From positions 186,001 to 250,000 of the forward strand of contig NZ_JACJTT010000002.1 of the NCBI RefSeq assembly GCF_014698825.1: a DNA stretch of 64,000 bases, read 5' to 3'. The position numbers and the translations under genes were made by a program. The notes under the pieces were generated by a model. That model did no database searches, was not told where the DNA came from, and saw nothing but the letters and a program-made list of their open reading frames with translations. This DNA comes from Richelia sinica FACHB-800. Its GTDB lineage: Bacteria; Cyanobacteriota; Cyanobacteriia; Cyanobacteriales; Nostocaceae. This document shows, in pieces, positions 8,980 to 18,185 of the stretch (within the stretch, counting starts at the first letter, position 1; the number at the start of each line of letters is the position of its first letter).

Positions 8980-11000
8980 TGTATCGGAAAATAAGCAACT
9001 ATCATACCCACCTGCGGATGATTACGAGCGATCGCACTGGGAACACTGCCTAAGAGGGAAAATATTTGGTTTTTATGTTCCACTGCACCATTGAACAGCA
9101 GCAAATCATTAGGTTTGAGCAGTTGGGAAACTTGACGGACAAAATTACCCCGCACATTTTGAATTACTGTATCCTCAGCTAGCCCTACTTCTGCTAAATT
9201 GATTTCTACTGCTTTTGCTGTCACCACCTGCAACAACCGTAAAGATGCTTTCAGTTCTGTGGCTAAACCTTGAGCTAATCGGAGACTTTGCCCAAAGGAA
9301 CTAGCGTAAGCTTGTTGACTGGTAAAGGCTAGAAAAACCCTTGATGTGTGTTCAATTGGTAAAGGAAACCGCGTCAACAACACAGGAACAAAACTACGAT
9401 ATACCAATTTATCAATCACACCACCAAAGAAATTTTCTTGGTAGGTGGAGTAACCTTTCCAGCCACAGACAATCACACTAGCTTGCTGTTCCACTGCCAC
9501 ATGGGCAATTCCCTGATCAATAGTTTCGTCAATTCTGCTAATAGGTGTAACTTTAGTTACGGCAGCATGGGCTATCATTTCTGCGGTAGAAAGTAATTGA
9601 GTCTGCCTAGCCTTGGCAGAGGCGGAAATGGGAGAACCATCGTTAATTAAGATATGCAGTGGTAACAGTGTTCCTGACACAGATTTTGTCAAAATAATTG
9701 CTAATTTTAATAAGTTATCCTCAGTATTGGGATTAGCAACAGGAACTAAAACGCGATCGCCTAAATTGCCAGCGGTAGAATTAACGCTTTTTTGGTCTGC
9801 GGGGTGAAGATTTTGCCCCCACCTCGCCGTTACCCAAGGAGAGGCGATACAGGTGACTAAAATCATCGCAATGGTGCCGTTGACCGTTAATTGGTCTACC
9901 AACTTGATATTGTAAGCTACAGTGATTGCTGCTAAGGTAGAAGCCGCTTGAGCCACAGATAAGCCGAACATCACCATTACATGGTCAAAATTGAAAGCAA
10001 ATAACTTACCCGTAGCCCAAGCAGGTACATATTTAGCAACGAGTGCCACCGCTACCATCACACCAGAAACTAAAAGCGATCGCGGTTCTTGCCATAAAAT
10101 CTTGGGGTTAACCAGCATCCCCACAGAAATCAAGAAAAATGGCACAAATAAAGTATTACCAATAAATTGAAGGCGATTCATCAACGGACTGAGTTGGGGG
10201 ATAAGTTGGGTAATGGCCACTCCTGCCAAAAAAGCGCCAATAATCGGTTCAATTTGCACCAATTCTGCCCCATAGGACACCACAAACAGGGTAGCTAGGA
10301 CAAAAGTAAATTCTGCTCCTTCATCATGTCCGAACTGCTGAAAAAACCACTTACCGAGACGAGGTACACCCCAAAGGGTGAGAAAGGTGTAGAGAATGAG
10401 CGAGGGAATGAGAAATAACCAAAAACTTAGCGTTAAATTACCTTGATGGGCCCTGACCACCACAGCTAAAACTAAGAGGGCCAAAATATTGGTAATTAAA
10501 GTTCCACCTAAAGTGGTAGTTAAAACTGGCGATCGCATAATCCCTAATTTACTGGCCACAGGTAAAGCCAGCAAAGTATGGGATGCAAAACAAGAAGCCA
10601 CCAAAATTGCAGGTAAAAAACCATAACCAATACCTAACATGGCCCCTGTGCCCAAAATCATGGGTACAGCAAAGGTGGCTAATCCAAATATCACTGCCTT
10701 ATCTGCGTTGTATTTCAGGTCATCCAAGCTTGTTTCTAGACCTGCCATGAACATGAGAAACAACAATCCCACAGTACCTAACAGCACAATGGTGTTATCC
10801 CGTGCCAACAAACCCAAACCATGTGGCCCAACTATTACCCCCGCCAAAATTAATCCCACGATGCCTGGTAGACGGATTTTTTCAAAAATTAGAGGTGCAA
10901 TCAGCATCATCCCTAATATCGTCAAAAAAACAGGTACAGGTTCCTTAATCGGTGCAGACACAATAGCAGGGAACAGAAAAGCACAGGAATTTAAGTTCAT
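8970..11000 (-). CDS. CPA2-family Na+/H+ (K+/H+) antiporter with USP-like tail
   Basis: Inner-membrane monovalent cation/proton antiporter of 676 residues. The first ~400 residues form about 12 membrane segments of the CPA2/Kef/NapA type (FEKIRLPGIVGLILAGVIVG, GLLFLMFMAGLE, LPVASKLGIM, GAFLAGVAI). The cytoplasmic C-terminal ~270 residues resemble a universal-stress-protein repeat (DRVLVPVANPNTEDNLLKLA; ASVIVCGWKGY). Such tails are common on cyanobacterial CPA2 proteins, replacing the KTN/TrkA-N domain of Kef. Its last codons (QKS-stop) lie inside the right end of the neighbouring TnpB element, so the C-terminus may have been altered by the insertion. Specific ion is not deducible. Confidence 0.9.
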   Translation of the reverse strand: MNLNSCAFLFPAIVSAPIKEPVPVFLTILGMMLIAPLIFEKIRLPGIVGLILAGVIVGPHGLGLLARDNTIVLLGTVGLLFLMFMAGLETSLDDLKYNADKAVIFGLATFAVPMILGTGAMLGIGYGFLPAILVASCFASHTLLALPVASKLGIMRSPVLTTTLGGTLITNILALLVLAVVVRAHQGNLTLSFWLFLIPSLILYTFLTLWGVPRLGKWFFQQFGHDEGAEFTFVLATLFVVSYGAELVQIEPIIGAFLAGVAITQLIPQLSPLMNRLQFIGNTLFVPFFLISVGMLVNPKILWQEPRSLLVSGVMVAVALVAKYVPAWATGKLFAFNFDHVMVMFGLSVAQAASTLAAITVAYNIKLVDQLTVNGTIAMILVTCIASPWVTARWGQNLHPADQKSVNSTAGNLGDRVLVPVANPNTEDNLLKLAIILTKSVSGTLLPLHILINDGSPISASAKARQTQLLSTAEMIAHAAVTKVTPISRIDETIDQGIAHVAVEQQASVIVCGWKGYSTYQENFFGGVIDKLVYRSFVPVLLTRFPLPIEHTSRVFLAFTSQQAYASSFGQSLRLAQGLATELKASLRLLQVVTAKAVEINLAEVGLAEDTVIQNVRGNFVRQVSQLLKPNDLLLFNGAVEHKNQIFSLLGSVPSAIARNHPQVGMIVAYFPIQKS

Positions 11001-11278
11001 AGACGATTCAGGTACTATTTGGCATTGCCAGAAAATATCAGCGTTGCTGACACCTACTCTTTAGTACCTTCTCAACTTCATCTGGTTTTGGTAACTATTG
11101 ATAGATAGATTTTTTCAACTAAATTTGGTCTTTTTCGACTTAAACAAGGTTCAAATTGACCCTCCAAGCTGATGGTTGAAGTCAAATCAATTTTTGATAG
11201 ACCTTGCCCTGACACATCTCTACCATAAACAATCAAAGGTATTTATCTTGACATTCAACCAACCATCTGATGCTATAG
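11001..11278. other. Spacer upstream of antiporter
   Basis: Holds the antiporter promoter region (minus strand) and the 3' region of the next minus-strand gene. Nothing else recognised. Confidence 0.4.
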
Positions 11279-11728
11279 TTATTCATTGACATTGGGGTCA
11301 AGATTACAGGAATTGTTAAATACTTCTAAAATTTGTTGACAAATCTTTTTCAGCTTTTCTGCCACAGAAGAAGCAGGTAGAGACTCACCCACAAAACTCC
11401 ATTTTTCGATAGTCGAAAGTCGCCAAACTTCTCCTCGATGGTCAAATCCTGAAGCTTCTATCCCTATTGCCCGTCGTACATTGGTGATGGGATCTTCATA
11501 AAAACGGATTTGAATTAATACGCTACGACTACGCCAAGATTTACTGATCCCCGGAAAATGAAACCCGATGTCAATGGAATCTGGATCTACCAACTCTCTG
11601 GTTTCCGGGTCATTCTTCCAGGGTTTGAGATCCGATTTAGCATCAGGAAACTCCGTTTTAAACAAATTAACTACCGTAGCAATCTTGCTGGCGAGTTCAA
11701 CATTGGTTGCCTGTTCAGCTGCGTTCAC
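11279..11728 (-). CDS. Conserved hypothetical protein
   Basis: Soluble protein of 149 residues with mixed alpha/beta composition and no signal peptide or membrane segment. Notable segments are DPDSIDIGFHFPGISKSWRS and VLIQIRFYEDP, both typical of an ordered domain. ATG start; third-position bias and a complete open frame support a real gene. No family or function recognised. It is flanked by same-strand genes at a distance, so it is probably transcribed alone. Confidence 0.7.
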   Translation of the reverse strand: MNAAEQATNVELASKIATVVNLFKTEFPDAKSDLKPWKNDPETRELVDPDSIDIGFHFPGISKSWRSRSVLIQIRFYEDPITNVRRAIGIEASGFDHRGEVWRLSTIEKWSFVGESLPASSVAEKLKKICQQILEVFNNSCNLDPNVNE

Positions 11729-11956
11729 GAAACAACACTCCTATCTTAGGTCGGCCTATGGGGATGTGAAAACAGAAAAACCGCCAGAAGGCTAATCTTA
11801 TCAGTGTTTCAGCTTATCAATACTGATGATATTTCGCAACTCTAGATTATGCTTTCATTACAATTCATCAGCAAGGGATCAACTTATTCCCACCCACTTC
11901 ATGCCGATAGAGCTAGCAAATGGGTAGTTTAAGACTTTGTTAAGATAAATAAATAA

Positions 11957-11984
11957 GGTGCGTTACACTTCGTTAACACACCTG
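11957..11984. repeat. Palindromic dispersed repeat (GGTGCGTTA type)
   Basis: Imperfect hairpin AGGTGCGTTAC...GTTAACACACCT around ACTTC. This form of short palindrome is common in Nostocales spacers. Located downstream of the DUF1361 gene (minus strand), so it could also aid transcript ending. Confidence 0.6.
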
Positions 11985-12007
11985 AAAAGTTGAATATATT
12001 GTTTTTA

Positions 12008-12679
12008 CTATCCAGTATGAGGTAAACGAGGATGATTTGATTCTGCATCAATTCCATTGTCATGATTTTTAGCCGAAACAAATCCTAAGGTGACTCGTTT
12101 CATCAGTAAGTGCAAAGCAAGCAAAATAACAAAAGTGATAGCAATAATCACTAAAGGTTGTTTACCCAGAATTTCTTCCACACCTCTAGTCAGAATGGCA
12201 TCTGGTTGAGTAATAAAATCCCAACTATTGAAGCGTAAAAACCTACCCCAATAAATGCCCACAGCACAAAGGGCATGGGTGATAATTTCCATCTTGAAAA
12301 TCCAGTTACTCTTGCCAATGCGGTGTAAATAATAGCCCCAATTAATTAAGGATATAACATAGGCTTCAAATCCAGCTAGGATCACTAATAGATACACGGG
12401 AATTAACACTAGTGTAATCACCCACACAGATTGAATTTGACGAATGTCATCAATCAGGTGAATCACATCTGTTAATAAATAAGGTGCATTGGGTAAAAAA
12501 GCATAAAAAACTGTAAATCCTAACCACCAAACCCAAGAGCGTCCCTTTTTCGTCCGAAATAACCAAACACTTAAAACTAAAGGGATAAAAGCCAGAAATA
12601 AATTCCAAGTCATCCACCGCATATTAATTTGTAAAACCTGGAGAACCCTGGCTATCAATTCAATCGCTTCTGCTTTCAT
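12008..12679 (-). CDS. DUF1361 integral membrane protein
   Basis: Membrane protein of 223 residues with about six hydrophobic segments. Motifs VWWLGFTVFYAFLPNAPYLL and YWGRFLRFNSWD are characteristic of DUF1361, a family of unknown function. The C-terminal tail is short, hydrophilic and His/Asn-rich. ATG start. It is followed at a distance by a palindromic repeat. No operon partner is evident; the lipoprotein gene on its upstream side is on the same strand about 100 bases away. Confidence 0.85.
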   Translation of the reverse strand: MKAEAIELIARVLQVLQINMRWMTWNLFLAFIPLVLSVWLFRTKKGRSWVWWLGFTVFYAFLPNAPYLLTDVIHLIDDIRQIQSVWVITLVLIPVYLLVILAGFEAYVISLINWGYYLHRIGKSNWIFKMEIITHALCAVGIYWGRFLRFNSWDFITQPDAILTRGVEEILGKQPLVIIAITFVILLALHLLMKRVTLGFVSAKNHDNGIDAESNHPRLPHTG

Positions 12680-12781
12680 AGTTATTCAAGGAGTTGAACA
12701 GTATCTTGTCCACCAAGGACACTGCTAGAATCTACTTGTAAATTAGACTGGGTTTTTCATGTCCTTGGTTCTATTTTGTGG

Positions 12782-13264
12782 TTATTGAGATTGACTACAA
12801 TACTTATTCAGCTGATTACTTAAATTATCAGATTCTTTACCAGCCGTTTTAGCGGCTGCTGTCAGTGCAGAATCAATATCAGTACGAGCCTTTTGAATTT
12901 TTTCTCTACCAGATGGCGTTGCTTCCGCTGTCTTAGCTGTATTGAGAGCTTGAGCAGCTTTGGCTATAGCTTGACTTAAATTTTGAAAAACTTTGACAAA
13001 ATCACCTTGAAATTCCTCCAGCTTGGGGTCTGTAAATTTCAGTTCTGCGAGAGATTTGGTCACATCTTTTAAATCTTTAGATAATTGTAAGCTAGTGTTA
13101 GCTTGTTTACCTTTGTTATTATCAATCAAAGATATGCCTTGATTGACAACTTGAATTAATCGCTGACACTGTGAAACTTTACTTTCACTACAACCAGTAA
13201 TCAAGAGGCTGATACTTAGACTAATCGGCACAAAAAATCTAATCTTAAACACAGAAAAAATCAT
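12782..13264 (-). CDS. Predicted lipoprotein, helical
   Basis: Protein of 160 residues with a lipoprotein signal: a short basic start, hydrophobic core and lipobox LITGC, so Cys25 would be lipidated. The mature part is Ala/Lys/Gln-rich and predicted mainly helical (SKDLKDVTKSLAELK, AKAAQALNTAKTAEA). It is probably anchored in a membrane facing the periplasm. Function unknown. Same strand as the DUF1361 gene, about 100 bases upstream of it, so the two could be co-transcribed. Confidence 0.75.
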   Translation of the reverse strand: MIFSVFKIRFFVPISLSISLLITGCSESKVSQCQRLIQVVNQGISLIDNNKGKQANTSLQLSKDLKDVTKSLAELKFTDPKLEEFQGDFVKVFQNLSQAIAKAAQALNTAKTAEATPSGREKIQKARTDIDSALTAAAKTAGKESDNLSNQLNKYCSQSQ

Positions 13265-13664
13265 CCATATCCCAACAGCAATAGACCTGTCCGCAATATA
13301 AATTTCGGGACTAAAAAATGGTAGAAGTTAGGTTTGAGAGTCTACCATGATTAAAAATCCACTTCATTATATTCAAAAATATCATCATCGGACAAAGTAA
13401 ATATTGGGTATCAGTTATCAACTGTATTCTGGATTAATTCTCTATGTGAATTAAGACATATATGAATTAAAAATTAAAAATTGAAAGGGTATAAATTATC
13501 ATCTTGTTTACGTGAAAACAAGAAATGAGTTGATATTTTCATTAAAAAACTCTCACTCAATGAATAAATAATAGAAGGCAGTTTCTAGCCTACAAGTTTC
13601 ACCTTCAAGATGTAAAAATGTCTGGCTTTCCCTGCCTCCCCTGGTTGATATATTTTTCTTGGTG
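13265..13664. other. AT-rich spacer
   Basis: About 400 bases containing AATTAAAAATT-type simple sequence near 13465-13485. No gene supported; one minus-strand frame here is only an out-of-frame overlap of the next gene. Confidence 0.4.
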
Positions 13665-15683
13665 CTACAAACCTTCGCTATTTGGTGTCGGTTCCGATGT
13701 TGAAGGTGTGGCGGGAGGATTAAGAAACTGTTGCCAAGTGTTAATTTGGGCTTGAGCATCTGCATAAGCAGAACTGCCACGGGGAATTAACTTAGCAGTA
13801 TTAATTGCTGTGGGAATGTCAGATTCTCCTTGAGAGCGAGCTATCTGTAACAATTGTTGACTCCATCCATCAATAGCGACATTAGCATCCATCCGTAAGA
13901 TGTTATTTGTCGAAATACGATTAGCTAGCCTAATGGCGCTGGCTAAAGCTTCCGGTGTGCCAATGCTAGCGTTTTCCTGGGCTTTGCGCCAGTTATCTTT
14001 GGCGCTGAGTTGTTCTTCCCAACCATTAATAGCTGTTTGTGCTTCCCCTGCTAAGACTCTACCTGAACCAGCAATGCTTCTGGCGGCATTAATCGCACCA
14101 CTTAAGTCTCCACTATCAGCTAGTGCATTGGCATTATCTAAAATTGGTCGGTCTTGAATTAACTGCATTTTAGCTGTCCATTGGCGGATTTTGCGCCTAG
14201 CTTCTGGATATAATGCGCGACCAGAACGAATTTGTCTAGCTTCTGCGATCGCTGCTTGGAGTGAATTGATATCCTCCATCATGGCGATTTGGTCTGCTCT
14301 ATCTAAATAAGGCCTATCTTCAATGGACTCTACTTGATAACGCCACCGTCCCATTTCTTGTTGAGCTTCTTGGCCACGGGGGTTTTGAGAAGGAATCTGT
14401 TCAGCTTCAGAAATTGCGGCGGTTAAATCGTTAATTGTTCCTTGACTAGCCAGTGTCCGCGCTTTTTCTAGCCGACCCACGTCACCAATTTCTAATTGCC
14501 AACGGGCGATTAATTGTTGTGCTTTATCATAGATATCCCTGGAAGCATCAATTTGTTGTGCTTGGGAAATTGCTGCTTCTAAACCAGCAACTGTGCCAAT
14601 AAATGCACTTCTTTGAGCTTCACCTAAAACAATAAAATCATCAATTTGTGCTTGTAGGGAAGGGATAGGAGGTATTTTCCGCACAATATCTAATGCTGTA
14701 TCCGCATCACGCTGATCCATCCTAGCTTGGGCAAGTTTGAGCATTTTGCTGCCAAATTTAGGAATCAATTCTTGCGCTTTTTGATACATGTAGCTATCGC
14801 GTTGAATTGATTCAGCTATTTTCATGGCTTTCAGGACATTTTCCACTGAGCCACTGCCAGCTAAATTTTCAGCCTTGTAAAGCTTATCCCCATCTTCCCT
14901 GGCTGTGACAATAATTCGGTTTAGTTGATCATATTTTGTACTAGACCAATATTTATTGTTCACGCGCAACAATTTAGCCGTCAGCATAAAAGCTGATTGC
15001 CAATTTCTTTGCCGCAGTTCATTTTCTGCATCTTGGTAGATTTTTTCTGCTCTTGTCCAGATTCTTTGCCATTTGGCAATTTGTACGTCTACTAGTTCGT
15101 GAGCTTTTAAATCTTCTGGCACTTGACGAGCAGTAGCGATCGCTTCTTCTAAATTACCAGCTTGGAAACTTTCGTCCGCTAACTGTAAAATATCCCGTGA
15201 CCAATCTTCTAACAATCCATCAATTTGTGTGCGTAATGGATGATTAGATGGTAGTTCCTTCACCAGTGCGATCGCTTGTAACAAATCACTGACCGTCTGC
15301 TTAGAAGCTGCTAATTGAGCACAGTGTAACCGTACAGACGCGCTTGCCAAGGGCCAAAAAATTTCTGGGCAATTAGGAGCAGAAGGTAACTTCAACAGCA
15401 TCGACACAGCCAGAAAGGCAGTGCTACCAGGAATTAAAGTCAGTATCACTGACCATAACACCCAGCTTTTCATCCACCTTGGCATCTTCTCAGCTAACTG
15501 ATTAAATGCAGCCGTTACTTTGGAATCCTTACTTATAAATCCTGACGTATCTTTTTTTTTCCTTTTTTTTACTGACTTAGAGGTAGAGCCAGTAGCAGCA
15601 CCATCCAAGGGTAAATTGCCTTGATGATTGGACTCTCTAGCTCTACCTGGGGACCAATTGTCTGGAATATCCCGCTCTGTCAT
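13665..15683 (-). CDS. Membrane-anchored repeat protein (cyanobacterial, function unknown)
   Basis: Protein of 672 residues. The N-terminal ~75 residues are cytoplasmic and include a basic cluster (KKRKKKD). One membrane segment follows (VILTLIPGSTAFLAVSMLL). The rest, about 550 residues, consists of degenerate helical repeats of about 45-60 residues with the pattern A(I/A)xxAxxI...YxxAQxxIxxW (for example YDKAQQLIARW, YPEARRKIRQW, YADAQAQINTW). The C-terminus is Pro/Ser/Thr-rich. Homologues are often labelled chromosome segregation ATPase, but no ATP-binding motif is visible, so that label is not supported. A scaffold role is plausible. ATG start, probably monocistronic. Confidence 0.8.
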   Translation of the reverse strand: MTERDIPDNWSPGRARESNHQGNLPLDGAATGSTSKSVKKRKKKDTSGFISKDSKVTAAFNQLAEKMPRWMKSWVLWSVILTLIPGSTAFLAVSMLLKLPSAPNCPEIFWPLASASVRLHCAQLAASKQTVSDLLQAIALVKELPSNHPLRTQIDGLLEDWSRDILQLADESFQAGNLEEAIATARQVPEDLKAHELVDVQIAKWQRIWTRAEKIYQDAENELRQRNWQSAFMLTAKLLRVNNKYWSSTKYDQLNRIIVTAREDGDKLYKAENLAGSGSVENVLKAMKIAESIQRDSYMYQKAQELIPKFGSKMLKLAQARMDQRDADTALDIVRKIPPIPSLQAQIDDFIVLGEAQRSAFIGTVAGLEAAISQAQQIDASRDIYDKAQQLIARWQLEIGDVGRLEKARTLASQGTINDLTAAISEAEQIPSQNPRGQEAQQEMGRWRYQVESIEDRPYLDRADQIAMMEDINSLQAAIAEARQIRSGRALYPEARRKIRQWTAKMQLIQDRPILDNANALADSGDLSGAINAARSIAGSGRVLAGEAQTAINGWEEQLSAKDNWRKAQENASIGTPEALASAIRLANRISTNNILRMDANVAIDGWSQQLLQIARSQGESDIPTAINTAKLIPRGSSAYADAQAQINTWQQFLNPPATPSTSEPTPNSEGL

Positions 15684-15843
15684 TTCTCACACCAAAGTAA
15701 TTTCTTAACGATCTCTATATGATCGATTTTGATAATTTTGTTTTTGTTATCCTATACTTTCTCCCGATAAAAAATCTATCCTTATCATTTTTCACCTCCA
15801 AACTTATCATTTGCTTAAATTTGTTGCCGTTTAACTAACTACA

Positions 15844-16749
15844 TTAGCCAGACGCAGAAGATTCAGCTTGTAAATCAACAATTAATTGAGCCAGATGATC
15901 GCTACTAGCTTGATAAACTTGCCCACAAAAATCGCAAGTTGCTTCTGCACCATCATCCTTGACAATCATGTCTTGTAATTCCGCTTCTCCTAACATCTTT
16001 AGTGCTCCTAGCACCCGATCAAAAGAGCAACCACAATGGAAGCGTAGCATGTGAGTTTCTGGAAATATGTTCAGTTCCATATCTCCTAGCAAATCAGTCA
16101 AGATTTCAATTAAATTCTTTCCAGCTTGTAGCAGAGGCGTAAACCCCGATAGAGCAGAAACCCTTGATTCCAACTTGGCTACTAACGCTTCATCTCTAGC
16201 AGCCTTTGGCAATACCTGCACCAATATCCCCCCTGCTGCTGTCACTCCTTGTGCTCCCACAAAAACACCCAATACTAAAGCTGAAGGTGTTTGTTCTGAA
16301 CTCACAAGGTAATGAGCCACATCATCACCAATTTCACCAGATACTAACTCAACTGTACTAGAGTAAGGATAACCATAGCCAATATCTCTCACAACATAGA
16401 GATAGCCCTTACCCACAGCACCACCAACATCCAGTTTACCTTTGGCATTCGGAGGTAATTCTATAGATGGGTTGCCAACATAGCCACGAACAGTCCCATC
16501 CAAACCAGCATCTACCAATATACCACCCAAAGGCCCATCGCCCTTAATTCGGACATTCACCCTCGAACCAGTACGCTTCATATTGGAAGCCATCAGCAAC
16601 CCTGCTGTCATGGTTCTGCCTAAAGCTGCTGTTGCCACATAAGAAAGCTTATGACGTACCCTTGCTTCCTCTGTTAAGCGTGTGGTGATCACACCAACTG
16701 CACGAATTCCCCCATCCGCTGCTGTCGCGCGAATCAATTGATCAGCCAT
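15844..16749 (-). CDS. hslO: Redox-regulated holdase chaperone Hsp33
   Basis: Hsp33 is a cytoplasmic chaperone activated by oxidation and zinc loss. The protein shows the family N-terminus ADQLIRATAADGGIRAVG, the GKLDVGGAVGKGYLYVVRD region, and the C-terminal zinc centre HCGCSFDRV...CDFCGQVY with the four conserved cysteines. I choose the ATG at 16749, which gives the usual start MADQLIRA and about 301 residues; an upstream ATG at 16773 would add eight hydrophobic residues not typical of the family. Divergent from the SRPBCC-like gene at 16871. Confidence 0.95.
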   Translation of the reverse strand: MADQLIRATAADGGIRAVGVITTRLTEEARVRHKLSYVATAALGRTMTAGLLMASNMKRTGSRVNVRIKGDGPLGGILVDAGLDGTVRGYVGNPSIELPPNAKGKLDVGGAVGKGYLYVVRDIGYGYPYSSTVELVSGEIGDDVAHYLVSSEQTPSALVLGVFVGAQGVTAAGGILVQVLPKAARDEALVAKLESRVSALSGFTPLLQAGKNLIEILTDLLGDMELNIFPETHMLRFHCGCSFDRVLGALKMLGEAELQDMIVKDDGAEATCDFCGQVYQASSDHLAQLIVDLQAESSASG

Positions 16750-16870
16750 GAAAAACCTTACAATTCTTAACAAGTCTACTTTTCTATTCTAAGTTCTCCC
16801 CTGCCCCAAAAGTGACTTCGGTATAACATAAAAAGCAGCAACCAAGGGAAATCACCAACCACTAATCACT

Positions 16871-17257
16871 ATGCTAGGTAATTTTCAACAAAGCCAACTG
16901 CGAATTGAAATAGCAGCATCATCTGAAGCTATTCACGATAGTCTATTACGTCCAGATAACCTGAAACAATGGTTATTAGCACAAAAATTTGCTTCAGGAA
17001 TGCCAGAAAAACTAACTTCAGGATTTCAATTTACAACCTGGACTGGGCCTATCCCAATTCACCATCAAGTCGATGTGGTGAAAAGTAACTGTGTACGCTT
17101 ACTACTGAGTGGAGGCATCGATGGATTTCACGAATGGTATTGGGGTGAAGGTTGGGTACAGTCACGTCTAGAAGGAGTGTCTATGTTACCTCTGAATTTA
17201 GGCCAAACTCTGAGTTTATTGAGTTTAAGGGAGTTTTTAAGAAATAAAAGAAAGTAG
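16871..17257 (+). CDS. SRPBCC-like small protein
   Basis: Protein of 128 residues whose start (QLRIEIAASSEAIHDSLLRPDNLKQWL) and central strands (GFQFTTWTGPIPIHHQVDVV) resemble START/SRPBCC-type ligand-binding folds: an N-terminal strand, helix with W, then beta strands. No catalytic residues can be assigned. Divergent from hslO with about 120 bases between, so the two share a promoter region. The assignment to the superfamily is from pattern only. Confidence 0.65.
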   Translation: MLGNFQQSQLRIEIAASSEAIHDSLLRPDNLKQWLLAQKFASGMPEKLTSGFQFTTWTGPIPIHHQVDVVKSNCVRLLLSGGIDGFHEWYWGEGWVQSRLEGVSMLPLNLGQTLSLLSLREFLRNKRK

Positions 17258-17439
17258 AAGAGTTGTTAGTGCAGAGGTTCGCTGAGGACGCAAAGAATTC
17301 AAGAGGCTAAACTTTTCTCAACCTACCTGTAGGACTCTCTAGTTGAATCTGGAGTGTCAAACTGCATTTTGGGCAACTTTATATTTATCTCTCTCGTCAA
17401 AGTGAAAGTTAGTTGATTGAATCAGTAGACAAAAATTGT

Positions 17440-17934
17440 ATGCGTTTACCCATTGCTATTTGTACAGGATTAATAATTGCCTTAAGTTTCAACACTTCTG
17501 TACTATCTAAAAAACCACCTGTCCAACTTACACCCACTCAACAAGTCAAATTAGACAAGGCTCAATTAAAAGTTTTTAGTCGGTTATGGAAAGAGAAAGA
17601 TGTTAAAAATTATCGTTATAGACTCAGTAAAAGTTGCTTTTGTGCTCCCGCAGCAAGAGGCCCAGTGCTCATTGTTGTTAAAGATGGGGTAACTACTTCA
17701 GTTACTTCTGAAGAAACAGGACAGGCAGTAGACCCAGAACTGTTTAAACAATATGACAGTGTACCCAAATTATTTGCTGTAATTCAGGATGCAATTGACC
17801 GTAAAGCTGCTAGCTTAAATGTCAAATATGACGCGAAACTTGGTTATCCTACTCAAATTAATATTGATTACGATACTCAAATAGCTGATGAAGAATTGTA
17901 TTTAACAATTGACAAGTTTGAAATTATTAAATAG
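17440..17934 (+). CDS. Secreted DUF6174-like protein
   Basis: Exported protein of about 164 residues. The ATG at 17440 places a signal peptide at the very N-terminus (MRLPIAICTGLIIALSFNTS); an in-frame TTG at 17413 would add nine residues, and no strong ribosome-binding site separates the options. The mature part contains YRYRLSKSCFCAPAARGP and later KYDAKLGYPTQINIDYD, the pattern I associate with DUF6174. The CFC pair may be redox active or structural. Function unknown. It appears monocistronic, with a hairpin about 80 bases after the stop. Confidence 0.75.
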   Translation: MRLPIAICTGLIIALSFNTSVLSKKPPVQLTPTQQVKLDKAQLKVFSRLWKEKDVKNYRYRLSKSCFCAPAARGPVLIVVKDGVTTSVTSEETGQAVDPELFKQYDSVPKLFAVIQDAIDRKAASLNVKYDAKLGYPTQINIDYDTQIADEELYLTIDKFEIIK

Positions 17935-18017
17935 ACATCTGGTGAAATTAAATATGCGTTGTCTATTATCCTTCTAAAGAAGTTCCATGGAATATCCAAT
18001 TATTTCATAGGGTATGT

Positions 18018-18041
18018 GTGGTCTGCCACTGGGTAGACCAC
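18018..18041 (+). terminator. Hairpin downstream of DUF6174-like gene
   Basis: Stem GTGGTCT/AGACCAC with a 10-base loop, followed by an A/T-rich tract but no long T run. Could serve either flanking convergent gene. Confidence 0.45.
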
Positions 18042-18185
18042 TTAAAAATGTGAGTATAGAAAAAAAGAAACAAGCTTTAGAAAACGAGAAAATTAGGACA
18101 AGGCAAAGGAAGATTTAGCTTGGTTAGCATCATGGCTAAACTGCGTGTAGATGGTGTTGAAATATATATAAGTAACTAGCCGCAC

